NCBI RefSeq assembly: GCF_003851685.1
Contig: NZ_CP027727.1
Coordinates: 434,001 to 498,000 of the forward strand
DNA length: 64,000 nucleotides
Source: Pseudomonas sp. R5-89-07
Lineage (GTDB): Bacteria; Pseudomonadota; Gammaproteobacteria; Pseudomonadales; Pseudomonadaceae
Reading direction: 5' to 3'
Shown: positions 1-9,072 of the stretch, in pieces
How positions within the stretch are numbered: position 1 is the stretch's first letter
How the letters are laid out: the number at the start of each line of letters is the position of its first letter
Notes under the pieces: model-generated
Databases searched by the model: none
What the model saw: only the letters and a program-made list of their open reading frames with translations
What the model was told of the DNA's origin: nothing
Program-made: the position numbers and the translations under genes

Positions 1-38
1 TGAAGTAAACCGGGGCGCGAGCCTGCGGGAGAAGAAGA

Positions 39-608
39 ATGATGCGTTTTGTTGTGTTCCTTTGCGCCAGCCTGTTTTTGGCGGGCTGCGCCAGCCATTC
101 TGGCGATGATCTGCAACCCAAGACTGCGAGCAACGTCAACCTCAAGCGTTACCAGGGCACCTGGTATGAGTTGGCTCGCTTGCCGATGTATTTCCAGCGC
201 AATTGTGCGCAATCCGAAGCGCGCTACACCCTGCTGCCCGATGGCGACATGTCGGTGTTCAACCGCTGCCTGACGCCTGAGTGGAAATGGCAGGAAGCCA
301 AAGGCACGGCCACGCCGCAAGTGCCGGGCAAGACCGACAAGCTCTGGGTCGAATTCGATAACTGGTTTACGTCGTTACTGCCGGGCGTCGCCAAAGGCGA
401 TTACTGGGTGCTGTATGTCAGCGATGACTACAAGACGGCCATCGTGGGCAGCCCGAGCCGGCGTTATATGTGGATCCTGTCGCGCACGCCGACGGTAAGC
501 GCCGATACGCGTGAAGACCTGTTGAGCCGGGCGCGACAGCAGGGCTATGACACCACTCGCCTGATCTGGCGTACGTCGGACAAGCAGATGGCGAAGACTT
601 CGCAGTAA
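39..608 (+). CDS. blc: Outer-membrane lipoprotein of the lipocalin (Blc) family
   Basis: Probably a lipid- or small-hydrophobe-binding lipoprotein of the cell envelope. A short signal peptide ends in the lipobox LAGC (Cys17). The mature protein opens with the lipocalin GxW signature (YQGTWYE, about residues 39-45), and the 189-residue length fits bacterial Blc. Two in-frame ATGs sit at 39 and 42 behind a purine-rich GGGAGAAGAAG, so the exact start is uncertain by one codon. It converges on hutF, with a REP-derived hairpin between them. The stop codon at position 1 suggests that another gene ends just outside the window. The family call is firm; the ligand is unknown. Confidence 0.9.
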   Translation: MMRFVVFLCASLFLAGCASHSGDDLQPKTASNVNLKRYQGTWYELARLPMYFQRNCAQSEARYTLLPDGDMSVFNRCLTPEWKWQEAKGTATPQVPGKTDKLWVEFDNWFTSLLPGVAKGDYWVLYVSDDYKTAIVGSPSRRYMWILSRTPTVSADTREDLLSRARQQGYDTTRLIWRTSDKQMAKTSQ

Positions 609-627
609 CGGGATCACCCTAAATCCA

Positions 628-662
628 AATGTGGGAGGGGCAAGCCCCCTCCCACATTTTTT
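628..662. terminator. REP-derived hairpin acting as a terminator between blc and hutF
   Basis: AAATGTGGGAGGGG, loop CAAG, then CCCCCTCCCACATTT followed by a T run. The stem is long and nearly perfect. It is a collapsed single REP unit of the family found elsewhere in the window, placed between convergent genes. The run of T overlaps the hutF stop codon (TAA read from 663 to 661). A terminator role in the blc direction is well supported by shape; action in the hutF direction is an inference. Confidence 0.7.
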
Positions 663-2025
663 ACCCGAGTAAGCTTCTCAAGACTTGAGTGAATGCCCGG
701 CCGCTTTCTTCCTCGCCAGCATGATGTCCATCGCGCACCACCCACTGGCCGTTGACCAGCACATCCCGCACCTGTCGATCACCGCCGGCAAACAACCAGC
801 GGTTGAGAATCCCGTCCTCGCTGGCCGTCGCCAGGTAGGGATCGCTACCGTCCAGCACGATCCAATCCGCACGCTTGCCTACTTCCAATCGGCCAATCGG
901 CTGGCCCAATGCCTGGGCGCCGCCGTCCAATGCGGCATCGAACAGCGTACGTCCGACCATCGGCTGATCGCTGCGATACAAGCGATTACGCCGCTGGTCC
1001 CGCAGACGCTGCCCGTATTCCAGCCAACGCAATTCTTCCACCACGCTCAGTGACACATGGCTGTCGGACCCGATGCCCATGCGTCCACCCTGGGCAAGAA
1101 AATCCACCGCCGGAAAAATCCCGTCACCCAGGTTGGCCTCGGTGGTCAGGCACAAGCCGGCAATCGCGCGGCTTTTGGCCATGCGCGTGACCTCGGCGGA
1201 GTCGGCATGGGTGGCATGCACCAGGCACCAGCGTTCATCGACGTCAACGTTGTCATACAGCCACTGCAACGGGCGTTTGCCGCTCCAGGCCAGGCAGTCG
1301 TCGACTTCTTTTTGCTGTTCGGCGATGTGGATGTGCACCGGACACGCCTTATCGCTGGCGGCCAGCACGTGCTTGATCTGCTCGGGTGTGACCGCGCGCA
1401 GGGAGTGGAAACACAGGCCCAGTTGCTGCGCAGGTTGCGCGGCGAGCATCGGCTGCAAGCGCGCCTGCAAGTCCAGATAGTTTTCGGTGCTGTTGATAAA
1501 CCGGCGCTGCCCGTCGTTGGGCGCCTGGCCACCGAACCCCGAATGCGTATAAAGCACCGGCAGCAGTGTCAGGCCGATCCCGCTACTGGCGGCGGCCTGG
1601 CTGATCTGCTGCGACAGCTCCGTGCGGTCGGCGTAGGGCTGGCCGCTGACGTCGTGGTGCACATAATGAAACTCGGCCACCGAGGTGTAGCCGGCCTTGA
1701 GCATCTCGATGTACAACTGACGGGCGATGACCTGCAACTGCTCGGGGTTGATCTTGCCGACCATGCGGTACATCAGGTCACGCCAGGTCCAGAAGCTGTC
1801 GTTCGGATTACCCGCCACTTCCGCCAATCCCGCCATGGCGCGCTGAAATGCGTGGGAATGCAGGTTCGGCATGCCGGCCAGTACCGGACCTCTCAGCCGT
1901 TCGGCGCCCTCCGCGCTGGCATTGGCCTCAACCTGTGTCAGCACCCCATCGGCGCTGACTTCAAGACGTACATCATTGGCCCATCCATTAGGCAGCAGTG
2001 CGCGTTCGGCAAAGAAAGCGGACAT
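661..2025 (-). CDS. hutF: Formimidoylglutamate deiminase HutF
   Basis: Converts N-formimino-L-glutamate to N-formyl-L-glutamate and ammonia, the fourth step of the five-step histidine route. It is an amidohydrolase-fold metalloenzyme in the cytoplasm. The metal-binding HxH is visible as NLHSHAF near residue 56, with further HIHIAEQ and GSDSHVS segments typical of the family. The chosen ATG at 2025 follows CGAGGTG at a spacing of 8 and gives 454 residues; a TTG two codons upstream is also in frame. The gene is divergent from hutC and shares with it a region carrying TGTA-N2-TACA sites, so HutC very likely represses it. The partner HutG lies at the far end of the locus. Confidence 0.96.
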   Translation of the reverse strand: MSAFFAERALLPNGWANDVRLEVSADGVLTQVEANASAEGAERLRGPVLAGMPNLHSHAFQRAMAGLAEVAGNPNDSFWTWRDLMYRMVGKINPEQLQVIARQLYIEMLKAGYTSVAEFHYVHHDVSGQPYADRTELSQQISQAAASSGIGLTLLPVLYTHSGFGGQAPNDGQRRFINSTENYLDLQARLQPMLAAQPAQQLGLCFHSLRAVTPEQIKHVLAASDKACPVHIHIAEQQKEVDDCLAWSGKRPLQWLYDNVDVDERWCLVHATHADSAEVTRMAKSRAIAGLCLTTEANLGDGIFPAVDFLAQGGRMGIGSDSHVSLSVVEELRWLEYGQRLRDQRRNRLYRSDQPMVGRTLFDAALDGGAQALGQPIGRLEVGKRADWIVLDGSDPYLATASEDGILNRWLFAGGDRQVRDVLVNGQWVVRDGHHAGEEESGRAFTQVLRSLLG

Positions 2026-2054
2026 GATCAAGGCACCTCGGTCGTGTGTTTATT

Positions 2055-2070
2055 TGTATATACATATACA
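2055..2070. promoter_or_regulatory. Predicted HutC operator in the hutF-hutC intergenic region
   Basis: TGTATATACATATACA contains the perfect palindrome TGTATATACA (2055-2064), matching the TGTA-N2-TACA pattern described for HutC in fluorescent pseudomonads. The TATACA half repeats immediately after it. It lies 30 bases upstream of hutF and 64 upstream of the hutC start, so it can control hutF and autoregulate hutCD. Confidence 0.75.
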
Positions 2071-2133
2071 GACGTTTGCCTGCTCGGTAAACTCCGGCAA
2101 TCTATGCATCTTTTCCCCCTGCAAGGATTCCCT

Positions 2134-2883
2134 GTGCCGACTCCGCCTGCCAAGTCTCCGCTGGCTGCCCACATGGACGAAAGTCCGGCGCCCTTGTATG
2201 CCCGCGTCAAACAGATGATCAGCCAGCAGATCCTCAACGGCAACTGGCCGCCTCACTATCGTGTGCCGTCGGAGAGCGAACTGGTCAGCCAGCTGGGCTT
2301 CAGCCGCATGACCATCAACCGCGCACTGCGCGAGCTCACGGCCGAAGGCTTGCTGGTGCGCATGCAAGGCGTCGGTACGTTCGTCGCCGAGCCCAAGAGC
2401 CAGTCGGCGCTGTTTGAAGTGCATAACATTGCCGATGAGATCGCCTCCCGGGGCCATCGGCATACCTGCCAGGTCATTACCCTGGGCGAAGAGGCGGCCG
2501 GCTCGGAACGGGCCGTCGCGCTGGAAATGCGCGAAGGCGGGCGGGTGTTTCACTCGCTGATCGTGCATTTCGAAAACGACATTCCGGTGCAGATCGAAGA
2601 CCGTTTCGTCAACGCCCTGGTTGCGCCGCAATACCTGCAGCAGGACTTCACCCAGCAAACGCCCTACGCCTACCTCAACCAGGTCGCACCGCTGACTGAA
2701 GGCGAGCATGTGGTCGAAGCGATCCTCGCCGATGCCAGCGAGTGCAAGCTGCTGCAGATCGAGCCGAGCGAGCCTTGCCTGTTGATCCGCCGACGCACCT
2801 GGTCTGGTCGCCAGCCGGTGACAGCCGCGCGCCTGATTCACCCCGGTTCCCGGCACAGCCTTGAAGGACGTTTCAGCAAATGA
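2134..2883 (+). CDS. hutC: Histidine-utilisation repressor HutC (GntR family)
   Basis: DNA-binding repressor of the hut genes; in pseudomonads urocanate is the inducer that releases it. The N-terminal winged helix (about residues 20-88) includes the GntR segment FSRMTINRALREL. The rest is a UTRA ligand-binding domain. The open frame runs far upstream, but the GTG at 2134 follows AAGGA at a spacing of 6 and gives 249 residues, the normal size. An ATG at 2104 is a weaker alternative. The hutD start overlaps its stop as ATGA, so the two are translationally coupled. Predicted operators lie upstream of hutF and hutU. Confidence 0.95.
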   Translation: MPTPPAKSPLAAHMDESPAPLYARVKQMISQQILNGNWPPHYRVPSESELVSQLGFSRMTINRALRELTAEGLLVRMQGVGTFVAEPKSQSALFEVHNIADEIASRGHRHTCQVITLGEEAAGSERAVALEMREGGRVFHSLIVHFENDIPVQIEDRFVNALVAPQYLQQDFTQQTPYAYLNQVAPLTEGEHVVEAILADASECKLLQIEPSEPCLLIRRRTWSGRQPVTAARLIHPGSRHSLEGRFSK

Positions 2884-3440
2884 GTTCAGTCAACGTCTGG
2901 CGCGCCGCCGACTACGTGCGCATGCCGTGGAAGAACGGCGGCGGCAGTACCGAAGAAATCACCCGTGACGCGGGCACCGGCTTGGACGGTTTCGGCTGGC
3001 GTCTGTCGATTGCCGATATCGCCGAGTCAGGTGGTTTTTCCACCTTCGCCGGTTACCAGCGCGTGATCACCGTGATCAAGGGCGCGGGCATGGTGTTGAC
3101 CGTGGATGGTGAGGAACAGCGGGGTTTGTTACCGCTGCAACCCTTCGCATTCAAGGGTGACAGCCAGGTGTCGTGCCGCCTGATCACCGGGCCGATCCGC
3201 GATTTCAACCTGATCTACTCGCCCCAGCGTTATCACGCGCGGCTGCAGTGGGTGGATGGCGTGCAGCAGTTTTTCAGCACGGCGCAGACGGTGTTGGTGT
3301 TCAGCGTTGCCGATGAGGTCAAGGTGCTGGACCAGAAACTCGGCCATCACGACTGCCTGCAAGTGGACGGTAACACCGGCTTGCTGGACATCTCGGTCAA
3401 TGGCCGCTGCTGCGTCATCGAACTGACCCAGCGCGGGTAA
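2880..3440 (+). CDS. hutD: HutD family cupin protein
   Basis: A bicupin protein that in P. fluorescens limits hut expression, acting as a governor of the pathway. Its proposed ligands are formylglutamate or urocanate; the biochemical mechanism is not settled. The N-terminus VWRAADYVRMPWKNGGGSTE is the hallmark of the family, and 186 residues is the usual length. ATGA overlap with hutC. A REPIN begins 4 bases after the stop. Confidence 0.93.
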   Translation: MSSVNVWRAADYVRMPWKNGGGSTEEITRDAGTGLDGFGWRLSIADIAESGGFSTFAGYQRVITVIKGAGMVLTVDGEEQRGLLPLQPFAFKGDSQVSCRLITGPIRDFNLIYSPQRYHARLQWVDGVQQFFSTAQTVLVFSVADEVKVLDQKLGHHDCLQVDGNTGLLDISVNGRCCVIELTQRG

Positions 3441-3444
3441 ACAT

Positions 3445-3531
3445 GTGGGAGGGGGCTTGCTCCCGATAGCGGTGGATCAGTCATTATTCCATTGACTGAC
3501 ACACTGCAATCGGGGGCAAGCCCCCTCCCAC
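3445..3531. repeat. REPIN (GTGGGAGG family)
   Basis: Two inverted REP units: GTGGGAGGGGGCTTGCTCCC at 3445-3464 and its reverse complement ending at 3531, separated by about 40 bases. Each arm carries its own small GGGGGCTTGCTCCC palindrome. Such elements are moved by REP-associated tyrosine transposases (RAYT); none is encoded in this window. It separates hutD from the hutU promoter region. Confidence 0.9.
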
Positions 3532-3533
3532 AT

Positions 3534-3738
3534 TTGTTATGTGCTGCTCATAAAAACTGTTTCCAACCCGCGCACCAAATTGTTACCGAATGCCCCAGTG
3601 CGGCGCAAAGCCACGTTGTCTTGATAAACCTCCCCCGCTGTAAAACTCCTCCGTAAGAAATTTCATCCTCCTTCGAAGCCTTAATTTTCAAGGCTCGTAT
3701 GTGCTTTCCAAAAAAATTCGAACACGCGCTTAGCAAGT
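3534..3738. other. Non-coding region upstream of the hutU promoter
   Basis: About 200 bases without a convincing gene; a 62-codon minus-strand frame here has no family features. This is where enhancer sites for a sigma-54 activator would be expected. A TGTTAC at 3581-3586 is one possible half-site for CbrB, but I see no clear paired partner, so I do not call a site. Confidence 0.5.
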
Positions 3739-3754
3739 TGGCCGCTTGATTGCA
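3739..3754 (+). promoter_or_regulatory. Predicted sigma-54 promoter of the hutU operon
   Basis: TGGCCGCTTGATTGCA has GG and GC separated by exactly 10 bases, the -24/-12 spacing that RpoN requires. It starts about 105 bases upstream of the hutU start. Published work on P. fluorescens hut expression (RpoN, CbrAB and NtrBC dependence) is consistent with this. The predicted start point falls near 3765, inside the HutC operator. Confidence 0.7.
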
Positions 3755-3758
3755 TATG

Positions 3759-3772
3759 CTTGTACATACAAG
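3759..3772. promoter_or_regulatory. Predicted HutC operator at the hutU promoter
   Basis: CTTGTACATACAAG is a near-perfect inverted repeat containing TGTA-CA-TACA, the HutC motif. It begins 5 bases after the sigma-54 promoter match and covers the expected transcription start. A repressor bound here would block open-complex formation or promoter escape, not activator binding. Confidence 0.78.
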
Positions 3773-3843
3773 TAAAGATGTGTGCGTAAGACCTTTTTTT
3801 GCACCATCAGTGTCCGCGCATCGATCGCCGAGGAGTCCTAGCT

Positions 3844-5514
3844 GTGACCAAGCCTACAAAATACCGTGACGTCGAAATCCGCGCCGCCCGCGGTAACAAG
3901 CTCACCGCCAAAAGCTGGCTGACTGAAGCACCGCTGCGCATGTTGATGAACAACCTCGACCCGCAAGTGGCCGAGAACCCGAAAGAGCTGGTGGTGTACG
4001 GCGGTATCGGCCGTGCCGCGCGCAACTGGGAGTGCTACGACCAGATCGTCGAGAGCCTCACCCATCTGAACGACGATGAAACCCTGCTGGTGCAATCCGG
4101 CAAGCCGGTGGGCGTGTTCAAGACTCACAGCAACGCGCCGCGCGTGCTGATCGCCAACTCCAACCTGGTGCCGCACTGGGCCAGTTGGGAACACTTCAAC
4201 GAGCTGGATGCCAAGGGCCTGGCCATGTACGGCCAGATGACCGCCGGGAGCTGGATCTACATCGGCAGCCAAGGCATCGTCCAGGGTACTTACGAAACCT
4301 TCGTCGAAGCTGGTCGTCAGCATTACAACAGCGACCTCACTGGCCGCTGGGTGCTCACCGCAGGCCTGGGCGGCATGGGTGGCGCGCAGCCGCTGGCCGC
4401 AACCCTGGCGGGTGCTTGCTCGCTGAACATCGAATGCCAGCAGGTCAGCATCGACTTCCGCCTGAACAGCCGCTATGTCGACGAACAGGCCACCGACCTC
4501 GATGACGCCCTGGCGCGTATCGCCAAGTACACCAAGGAAGGCAAGGCGATCTCCATCGCGCTGCTGGGTAACGCGGCCGAAATCCTGCCGGAGCTGATCA
4601 AGCGTGGCGTGCGCCCGGACATGGTCACCGACCAGACCAGCGCCCACGACCCGCTCAACGGTTACCTGCCGGCCGGCTGGACCTGGGACGAATACCGCGC
4701 CCGCGCCAAGACCGAACCTGCCGCCGTGATCAAGGCCGCCAAGCAGTCGATGGCCGTGCACGTCAAAGCCATGCTGGAATTCCAGAAGCAAGGCATCCCG
4801 ACCTTCGACTACGGTAACAACATCCGCCAGATGGCCCAGGAAGAAGGCGTGGAAAACGCGTTCGATTTCCCTGGCTTCGTACCGGCCTACATCCGCCCGC
4901 TGTTCTGCCGTGGCATCGGCCCGTTCCGCTGGGCTGCGCTGTCGGGCGACCCGCAAGACATCTACAAGACCGACGCCAAAGTCAAAGAGCTGATCCCCGA
5001 CGACGCCCACCTGCACAACTGGCTGGACATGGCGCGCGAGCGCATCAGTTTCCAGGGCTTGCCGGCACGTATCTGCTGGGTGGGCCTGGGCCAGCGCGCC
5101 AAGCTCGGCCTGGCGTTCAACGAAATGGTGCGCAGTGGCGAGCTGTCCGCCCCGGTGGTTATTGGCCGCGATCACCTCGATTCCGGCTCGGTAGCCAGCC
5201 CGAACCGTGAAACCGAAGCCATGCAGGACGGCTCCGACGCCGTGTCCGACTGGCCGCTGCTCAACGCCTTGCTCAACACCGCGAGCGGCGCGACCTGGGT
5301 CTCGCTGCACCACGGCGGCGGCGTGGGCATGGGCTTCTCCCAGCACTCGGGCATGGTGATCGTGTGTGACGGCACCGACGAAGCAGCCGAGCGCATTGCG
5401 CGGGTGCTGCACAACGACCCGGCGACCGGGGTGATGCGCCATGCGGATGCCGGTTACCAGATCGCTATCGATTGCGCCAAGGAGCAGGGCCTCAACCTGC
5501 CAATGATCAAGTAA
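3844..5514 (+). CDS. hutU: Urocanate hydratase (urocanase) HutU
   Basis: Hydrates urocanate to 4-imidazolone-5-propionate, using tightly bound NAD+ as an electrophilic cofactor. The GTG at 3844 follows GAGGAG at a spacing of 8 and gives 556 residues, matching Pseudomonas urocanases. An upstream ATG at 3799 would add 15 residues absent from the family. The Rossmann-like glycine segment ([12 protein letters not shown]) and the C-terminal [15 protein letters not shown] signature are intact. It is the first gene after the predicted sigma-54/HutC-controlled promoter. A REPIN separates it from the next permease gene. Confidence 0.97.
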   Translation: MTKPTKYRDVEIRAARGNKLTAKSWLTEAPLRMLMNNLDPQVAENPKELVVYGGIGRAARNWECYDQIVESLTHLNDDETLLVQSGKPVGVFKTHSNAPRVLIANSNLVPHWASWEHFNELDAKGLAMYGQMTAGSWIYIGSQGIVQGTYETFVEAGRQHYNSDLTGRWVLTAGLGGMGGAQPLAATLAGACSLNIECQQVSIDFRLNSRYVDEQATDLDDALARIAKYTKEGKAISIALLGNAAEILPELIKRGVRPDMVTDQTSAHDPLNGYLPAGWTWDEYRARAKTEPAAVIKAAKQSMAVHVKAMLEFQKQGIPTFDYGNNIRQMAQEEGVENAFDFPGFVPAYIRPLFCRGIGPFRWAALSGDPQDIYKTDAKVKELIPDDAHLHNWLDMARERISFQGLPARICWVGLGQRAKLGLAFNEMVRSGELSAPVVIGRDHLDSGSVASPNRETEAMQDGSDAVSDWPLLNALLNTASGATWVSLHHGGGVGMGFSQHSGMVIVCDGTDEAAERIARVLHNDPATGVMRHADAGYQIAIDCAKEQGLNLPMIK

Positions 5515-5519
5515 TAAGT

Positions 5520-5606
5520 GTGGGAGGGGGCTTGCTCCCGATGGCGGTGTATCAGCCAAAAAATCAGTGACTGATCCGCCGCTATCGGGGGCAAGCCCCC
5601 TCCCAC
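5520..5606. repeat. REPIN between hutU and the permease gene
   Basis: Inverted pair with GTGGGAGG at 5520 and CCTCCCAC ending at 5606, starting 6 bases after the hutU stop. It lies inside what should be one transcription unit, where its hairpins could alter mRNA stability or downstream expression. Confidence 0.9.
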
Positions 5607-5654
5607 ATTGGAGCGGCGGCGAACCCAAGACAATCCATCAGAGGTTGAACACAC

Positions 5655-7115
5655 ATGGCTGCAAACGACACCACCCCGTTGATCGAAAGGCGTTCGATCG
5701 ACTACATCCCGGAAGCGGAAAGACACGGTCGTCTATTGAGCCAGTTCACCCTGTGGCTGGGTGCCAACCTGCAGATCACTGCCATCGTCACCGGGGCCCT
5801 GGCCGTGGTGCTGGGCGGCGATGTGTTCTGGTCGTTGATCGGTCTGTTGATCGGTCAACTGCTAGGCGGCGGGGTGATGGCGCTGCACGCGGCGCAGGGC
5901 CCCAAGCTTGGCCTGCCGCAGATGATTTCCAGCCGGGTGCAGTTCGGCGTGTATGGCGCGGCCATCCCGATCGTGCTGGTGTGCCTGATGTACCTGGGTT
6001 TCACCGCAACCGGCACGGTATTGTCCGGGCAGGCGCTGGGCCAGTTGTTTGGGGTCAGCGACAGCGTCGGCATCCTGATTTTCGCCAGTGTCATCGTGCT
6101 GGTCACGGTGCTCGGTTATCGGGTGATCCACTTCATCGGTCGCGTCGCCAGCGTCATTGGCGTGATCGCTTTCGTCTACCTGTTCAGCCGCTTGATGGGC
6201 CAGGCTGACATTGGCGCACTGCTGCAGATCCGCCATTTCAGTTGGAGCAGTTTCTTGCTCGCGGTCTCGTTGGCGGCTTCCTGGCAGATCGCGTTCGGCC
6301 CCTATGTGGCGGACTACTCACGTTACCTGCCGAGCAGCACCTCCTCGGTGAAAACCTTTCTGGCGGCTGGCGCAGGTTCGGTGATCGGCGCGCAGGTGGC
6401 GATGATTCTCGGCGTGTTTGCCGCCGCCATGGCCAACGGGCAATTCGCCGGGCACGAAGTGGCCTATATCGTGGGCCTGAGTGGCAGCGGTGCCGCGGCC
6501 GCGTTGCTGTACTTCAGCATCGCGTTCGGCAAGGTGACGATTTCTACGCTGAACTCCTACGGCAGCTTCATGTGCATTGCCACCATCATCAGCGGCTTCC
6601 GGGGCCATCTGCGGATATCGCGCCTGCAGCGTCTGCTGTTCGTACTGGCGATTGTCGGCACGGCCACCCTGATCGCACTGCTCGGTCAGCACTCGTTCCT
6701 GGGCGCGTTCAAGTCGTTCATCCTGTTCCTGCTGGCGTTCTTCACGCCTTGGAGCGCGATCAACCTGGTGGATTACTACTGCATTACCCGCGAGCGCTAT
6801 GACGTGCCGGCGCTGGCCGATCCCAAAGGTCGCTATGGCCGCTGGAACCCGCTGGGCATCAGCGTCTATGTATTCGGCGTGCTGGTGCAACTGCCGTTCA
6901 TCTCCACCAAGTTCTATACCGGCCCGCTGGTGGAAACCCTGGGTGGCGTGGACATCTCCTGGATCATCGGCCTGGTGCTGCCAGCCGGCCTGTACTACCT
7001 GTGCGCGAAAAAATGGCATGGCACGATGCCTGATCAACTGATCCTGCCGGTCGAGCCGGACAGCGTTATACCCGTGCAAACAAGCGGGACCGGTCGCGCT
7101 GCGGCGCAGGCCTGA
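5655..7115 (+). CDS. NCS1-family permease, probable urocanate transporter
   Basis: Inner-membrane permease of the nucleobase:cation symporter-1 (CodB-like) family, 486 residues with about 12 hydrophobic segments. The N-terminal IERRSIDYIPEAER followed by LWLGANLQITAIVTGAL is typical of NCS1 proteins. Its position between hutU and hutXWV matches the gene called hutTu, the urocanate transporter, in P. fluorescens SBW25. The substrate rests on that context, not on a motif. Confidence 0.85.
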   Translation: MAANDTTPLIERRSIDYIPEAERHGRLLSQFTLWLGANLQITAIVTGALAVVLGGDVFWSLIGLLIGQLLGGGVMALHAAQGPKLGLPQMISSRVQFGVYGAAIPIVLVCLMYLGFTATGTVLSGQALGQLFGVSDSVGILIFASVIVLVTVLGYRVIHFIGRVASVIGVIAFVYLFSRLMGQADIGALLQIRHFSWSSFLLAVSLAASWQIAFGPYVADYSRYLPSSTSSVKTFLAAGAGSVIGAQVAMILGVFAAAMANGQFAGHEVAYIVGLSGSGAAAALLYFSIAFGKVTISTLNSYGSFMCIATIISGFRGHLRISRLQRLLFVLAIVGTATLIALLGQHSFLGAFKSFILFLLAFFTPWSAINLVDYYCITRERYDVPALADPKGRYGRWNPLGISVYVFGVLVQLPFISTKFYTGPLVETLGGVDISWIIGLVLPAGLYYLCAKKWHGTMPDQLILPVEPDSVIPVQTSGTGRAAAQA

Positions 7116-7183
7116 CGGGACGTGGACAAGGCAGGATGCCTTTTGACTGCCGTAATCCATTTCATGATTGGGAGCGTCACACA

Positions 7184-8149
7184 ATGAAAATGCATAAGAC
7201 CCTGCTGACCCCATTACTTTGCGCAGGTTTGCTCGCAAGCGCCGGCGCCCAGGCGGCCGGCTGGTGCGAATCGGGTAAGCCGGTGAAGTTTGCCGGGCTG
7301 AACTGGGAAAGCGGCATGTTGCTCACCGACATCCTGCAAACCGTGCTGGAAAAAGGCTACGACTGCAAAACCGACAGCCTGCCGGGCAACTCCATCACCA
7401 TGGAAAACGCCCTGAGCAGTAACGACATCCAGGTGTTTGCCGAAGAGTGGGTTGGCCGCAGTGAAGTCTGGAACAAGGCCGAGAAGGCCGGCAAGGTCGT
7501 CGGCGTCGGCGCCCCTGTCGTAGGCGCTGTGGAAGGCTGGTACGTGCCGCGCTATGTGATTGAAGGCGATGCCAAGCGCAAGCTGGAAGCCAAGGCTGCG
7601 GATTTGAAGAATATCGCTGACCTGGCCAAGTACGCCTCGGTGTTCAAGGACCAGGAAGAACCGTCCAAGGGCCGCTTCTACAACTGCCCGGCCGGCTGGA
7701 CCTGTGAGCTGGACAACAGTGAAATGCTGAAAAGCTACGGCCTGGAAAGCACCTACACCAACTTCCGCCCCGGCACCGGCCCGGCGCTGGATGCGGCGGT
7801 TCTGTCGAGCTACAAGCGCGGCGAGCCGATCCTGTTCTACTACTGGTCGCCGACGCCGCTGATGGGCCAGGTCGACCTGGTCAAGCTGGAAGAAAAGCCG
7901 GGCGTGGATAAAAGCGTGAGCATCAAGGTCGGCCTGTCCAAGGCCTTCCACGAGCAAGCGCCGGAACTGGTGGCTGTGCTGGAAAAGGTCAACCTGCCCA
8001 TCGACCTGCTGAATCAGAACCTCGGCCGCATGGCCAAAGAGCGAATCGAGTCGCCGAAACTGGCGAAAATTTTCCTCAAGGAACATCCTGAAGTCTGGCA
8101 CGCCTGGGTGAGCGACGACGCCGCCAAGAAAATCGACGCGGCCTTGTAG
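7184..8149 (+). CDS. hutX: ABC transporter substrate-binding protein HutX
   Basis: Periplasmic binding protein of the glycine betaine/choline (OpuAC/ProX-like) class, assigned to histidine uptake by its place in the hut locus. A cleavable signal peptide ends near AGAQAAG. The ATG at 7184 (MKMHKTLL, behind TTGGGAGCG) gives 321 residues; an in-frame ATG at 7136 would spoil the signal peptide. Trp and Tyr residues in segments such as WVGRSEVW and YYWSPTPL could form the aromatic box that binds cationic ligands. Followed by its permease and ATPase genes. Confidence 0.9.
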   Translation: MKMHKTLLTPLLCAGLLASAGAQAAGWCESGKPVKFAGLNWESGMLLTDILQTVLEKGYDCKTDSLPGNSITMENALSSNDIQVFAEEWVGRSEVWNKAEKAGKVVGVGAPVVGAVEGWYVPRYVIEGDAKRKLEAKAADLKNIADLAKYASVFKDQEEPSKGRFYNCPAGWTCELDNSEMLKSYGLESTYTNFRPGTGPALDAAVLSSYKRGEPILFYYWSPTPLMGQVDLVKLEEKPGVDKSVSIKVGLSKAFHEQAPELVAVLEKVNLPIDLLNQNLGRMAKERIESPKLAKIFLKEHPEVWHAWVSDDAAKKIDAAL

Positions 8150-8220
8150 GTCAAGCGTGTCCGGCTACCCTGAGGGGCAGCCGGACACCTGGCCTCAACC
8201 CACTGGATCGAGAGCACGCT

Positions 8221-9072
8221 ATGTTTCCTGAGAGTTTTACGTTTTCCATCGCCGACTGGGTCAACGGTTGGGTGGACTCGCTGGTCACCAACTACGGCGA
8301 CGTGTTCCGGCACATTTCCGACACCCTGCTATGGGCCATCGTCAACCTGGAAGGCCTGCTGCGCGCCGCTCCCTGGTGGCTGATGCTGGCCATCGTTGGC
8401 GTCATTGCCTGGCACGCCACCCGCAAAGTGGTGACCACGGCAGTGATCGTCGGCTTGCTGTTTCTCGTCGGCGCGGTTGGCCTGTGGGACAAACTGATGC
8501 AGACCCTGGCGCTGATGATGGTCGCCACGGTGATTTCGGTGCTGATCGGCATCCCGCTGGGCATCCTTTCCGCGCGCAGCAATCGCTTGCGTTCGGTACT
8601 GATGCCGTTGCTCGACATCATGCAAACCATGCCCAGCTTCGTGTACCTGATCCCGGTGCTGATGCTGTTTGGCCTGGGCAAGGTGCCGGCGATTTTCGCC
8701 ACGGTGATTTACGCCGCGCCGCCGCTGATTCGCCTGACTGATCTGGGCATCCGCCAGGTCGACGGCGAAGTCATGGAGGCCATCAACGCCTTCGGTGCCA
8801 ACCGCTGGCAGCAACTGTTCGGCGTGCAACTGCCGTTGGCGCTGCCGAGCATCATGGCGGGTATCAACCAGACCACCATGATGGCGTTGTCGATGGTGGT
8901 GATCGCCTCGATGATCGGCGCCCGTGGCTTGGGTGAAGACGTGCTCGTCGGCATTCAGACCCTCAACGTCGGCCGTGGCCTTGAAGCCGGGCTGGCGATC
9001 GTGATTCTCGCTGTGGTCATCGACCGCATTACCCAGGCCTATGGTCGTCCACGGCATGAGGCGAGCAAATGA
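8221..9072 (+). CDS. hutW: ABC transporter permease HutW
   Basis: Inner-membrane permease of the ProW/OpuAB class, 283 residues. Several hydrophobic spans are visible, with the EAA-type cytoplasmic loop ([23 protein letters not shown], about residues 183-205) that contacts the ATPase. Its last codons overlap the hutV start as ATGA, so membrane and ATPase subunits are translationally coupled. Works with HutX and HutV. Confidence 0.9.
   Translation: MFPESFTFSIADWVNGWVDSLVTNYGDVFRHISDTLLWAIVNLEGLLRAAPWWLMLAIVGVIAWHATRKVVTTAVIVGLLFLVGAVGLWDKLMQTLALMMVATVISVLIGIPLGILSARSNRLRSVLMPLLDIMQTMPSFVYLIPVLMLFGLGKVPAIFATVIYAAPPLIRLTDLGIRQVDGEVMEAINAFGANRWQQLFGVQLPLALPSIMAGINQTTMMALSMVVIASMIGARGLGEDVLVGIQTLNVGRGLEAGLAIVILAVVIDRITQAYGRPRHEASK

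Noticed and set aside
1057..2133. Long in-frame extension upstream of hutC
   Set aside because: It runs antisense through hutF and across the HutC operator; the GTG at 2134 has a proper ribosome site and gives the family length.
3548..3736. 62-codon minus-strand frame upstream of hutU
   Set aside because: No ribosome site or recognisable features, and it covers the likely regulatory region of the hutU promoter.
3838..5628. 596-codon minus-strand open frame opposite hutU
   Set aside because: It is the antisense of a highly conserved GC-rich gene and its translation is rich in Val, His, Gly and Ala without any family motif; a codon-bias shadow.
5454..5726. Small frames with the recurring peptide GGGLPP...SGASPLPH
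   Set aside because: The same peptide appears wherever a REPIN occurs; it is translation of the repeat and not a gene family.
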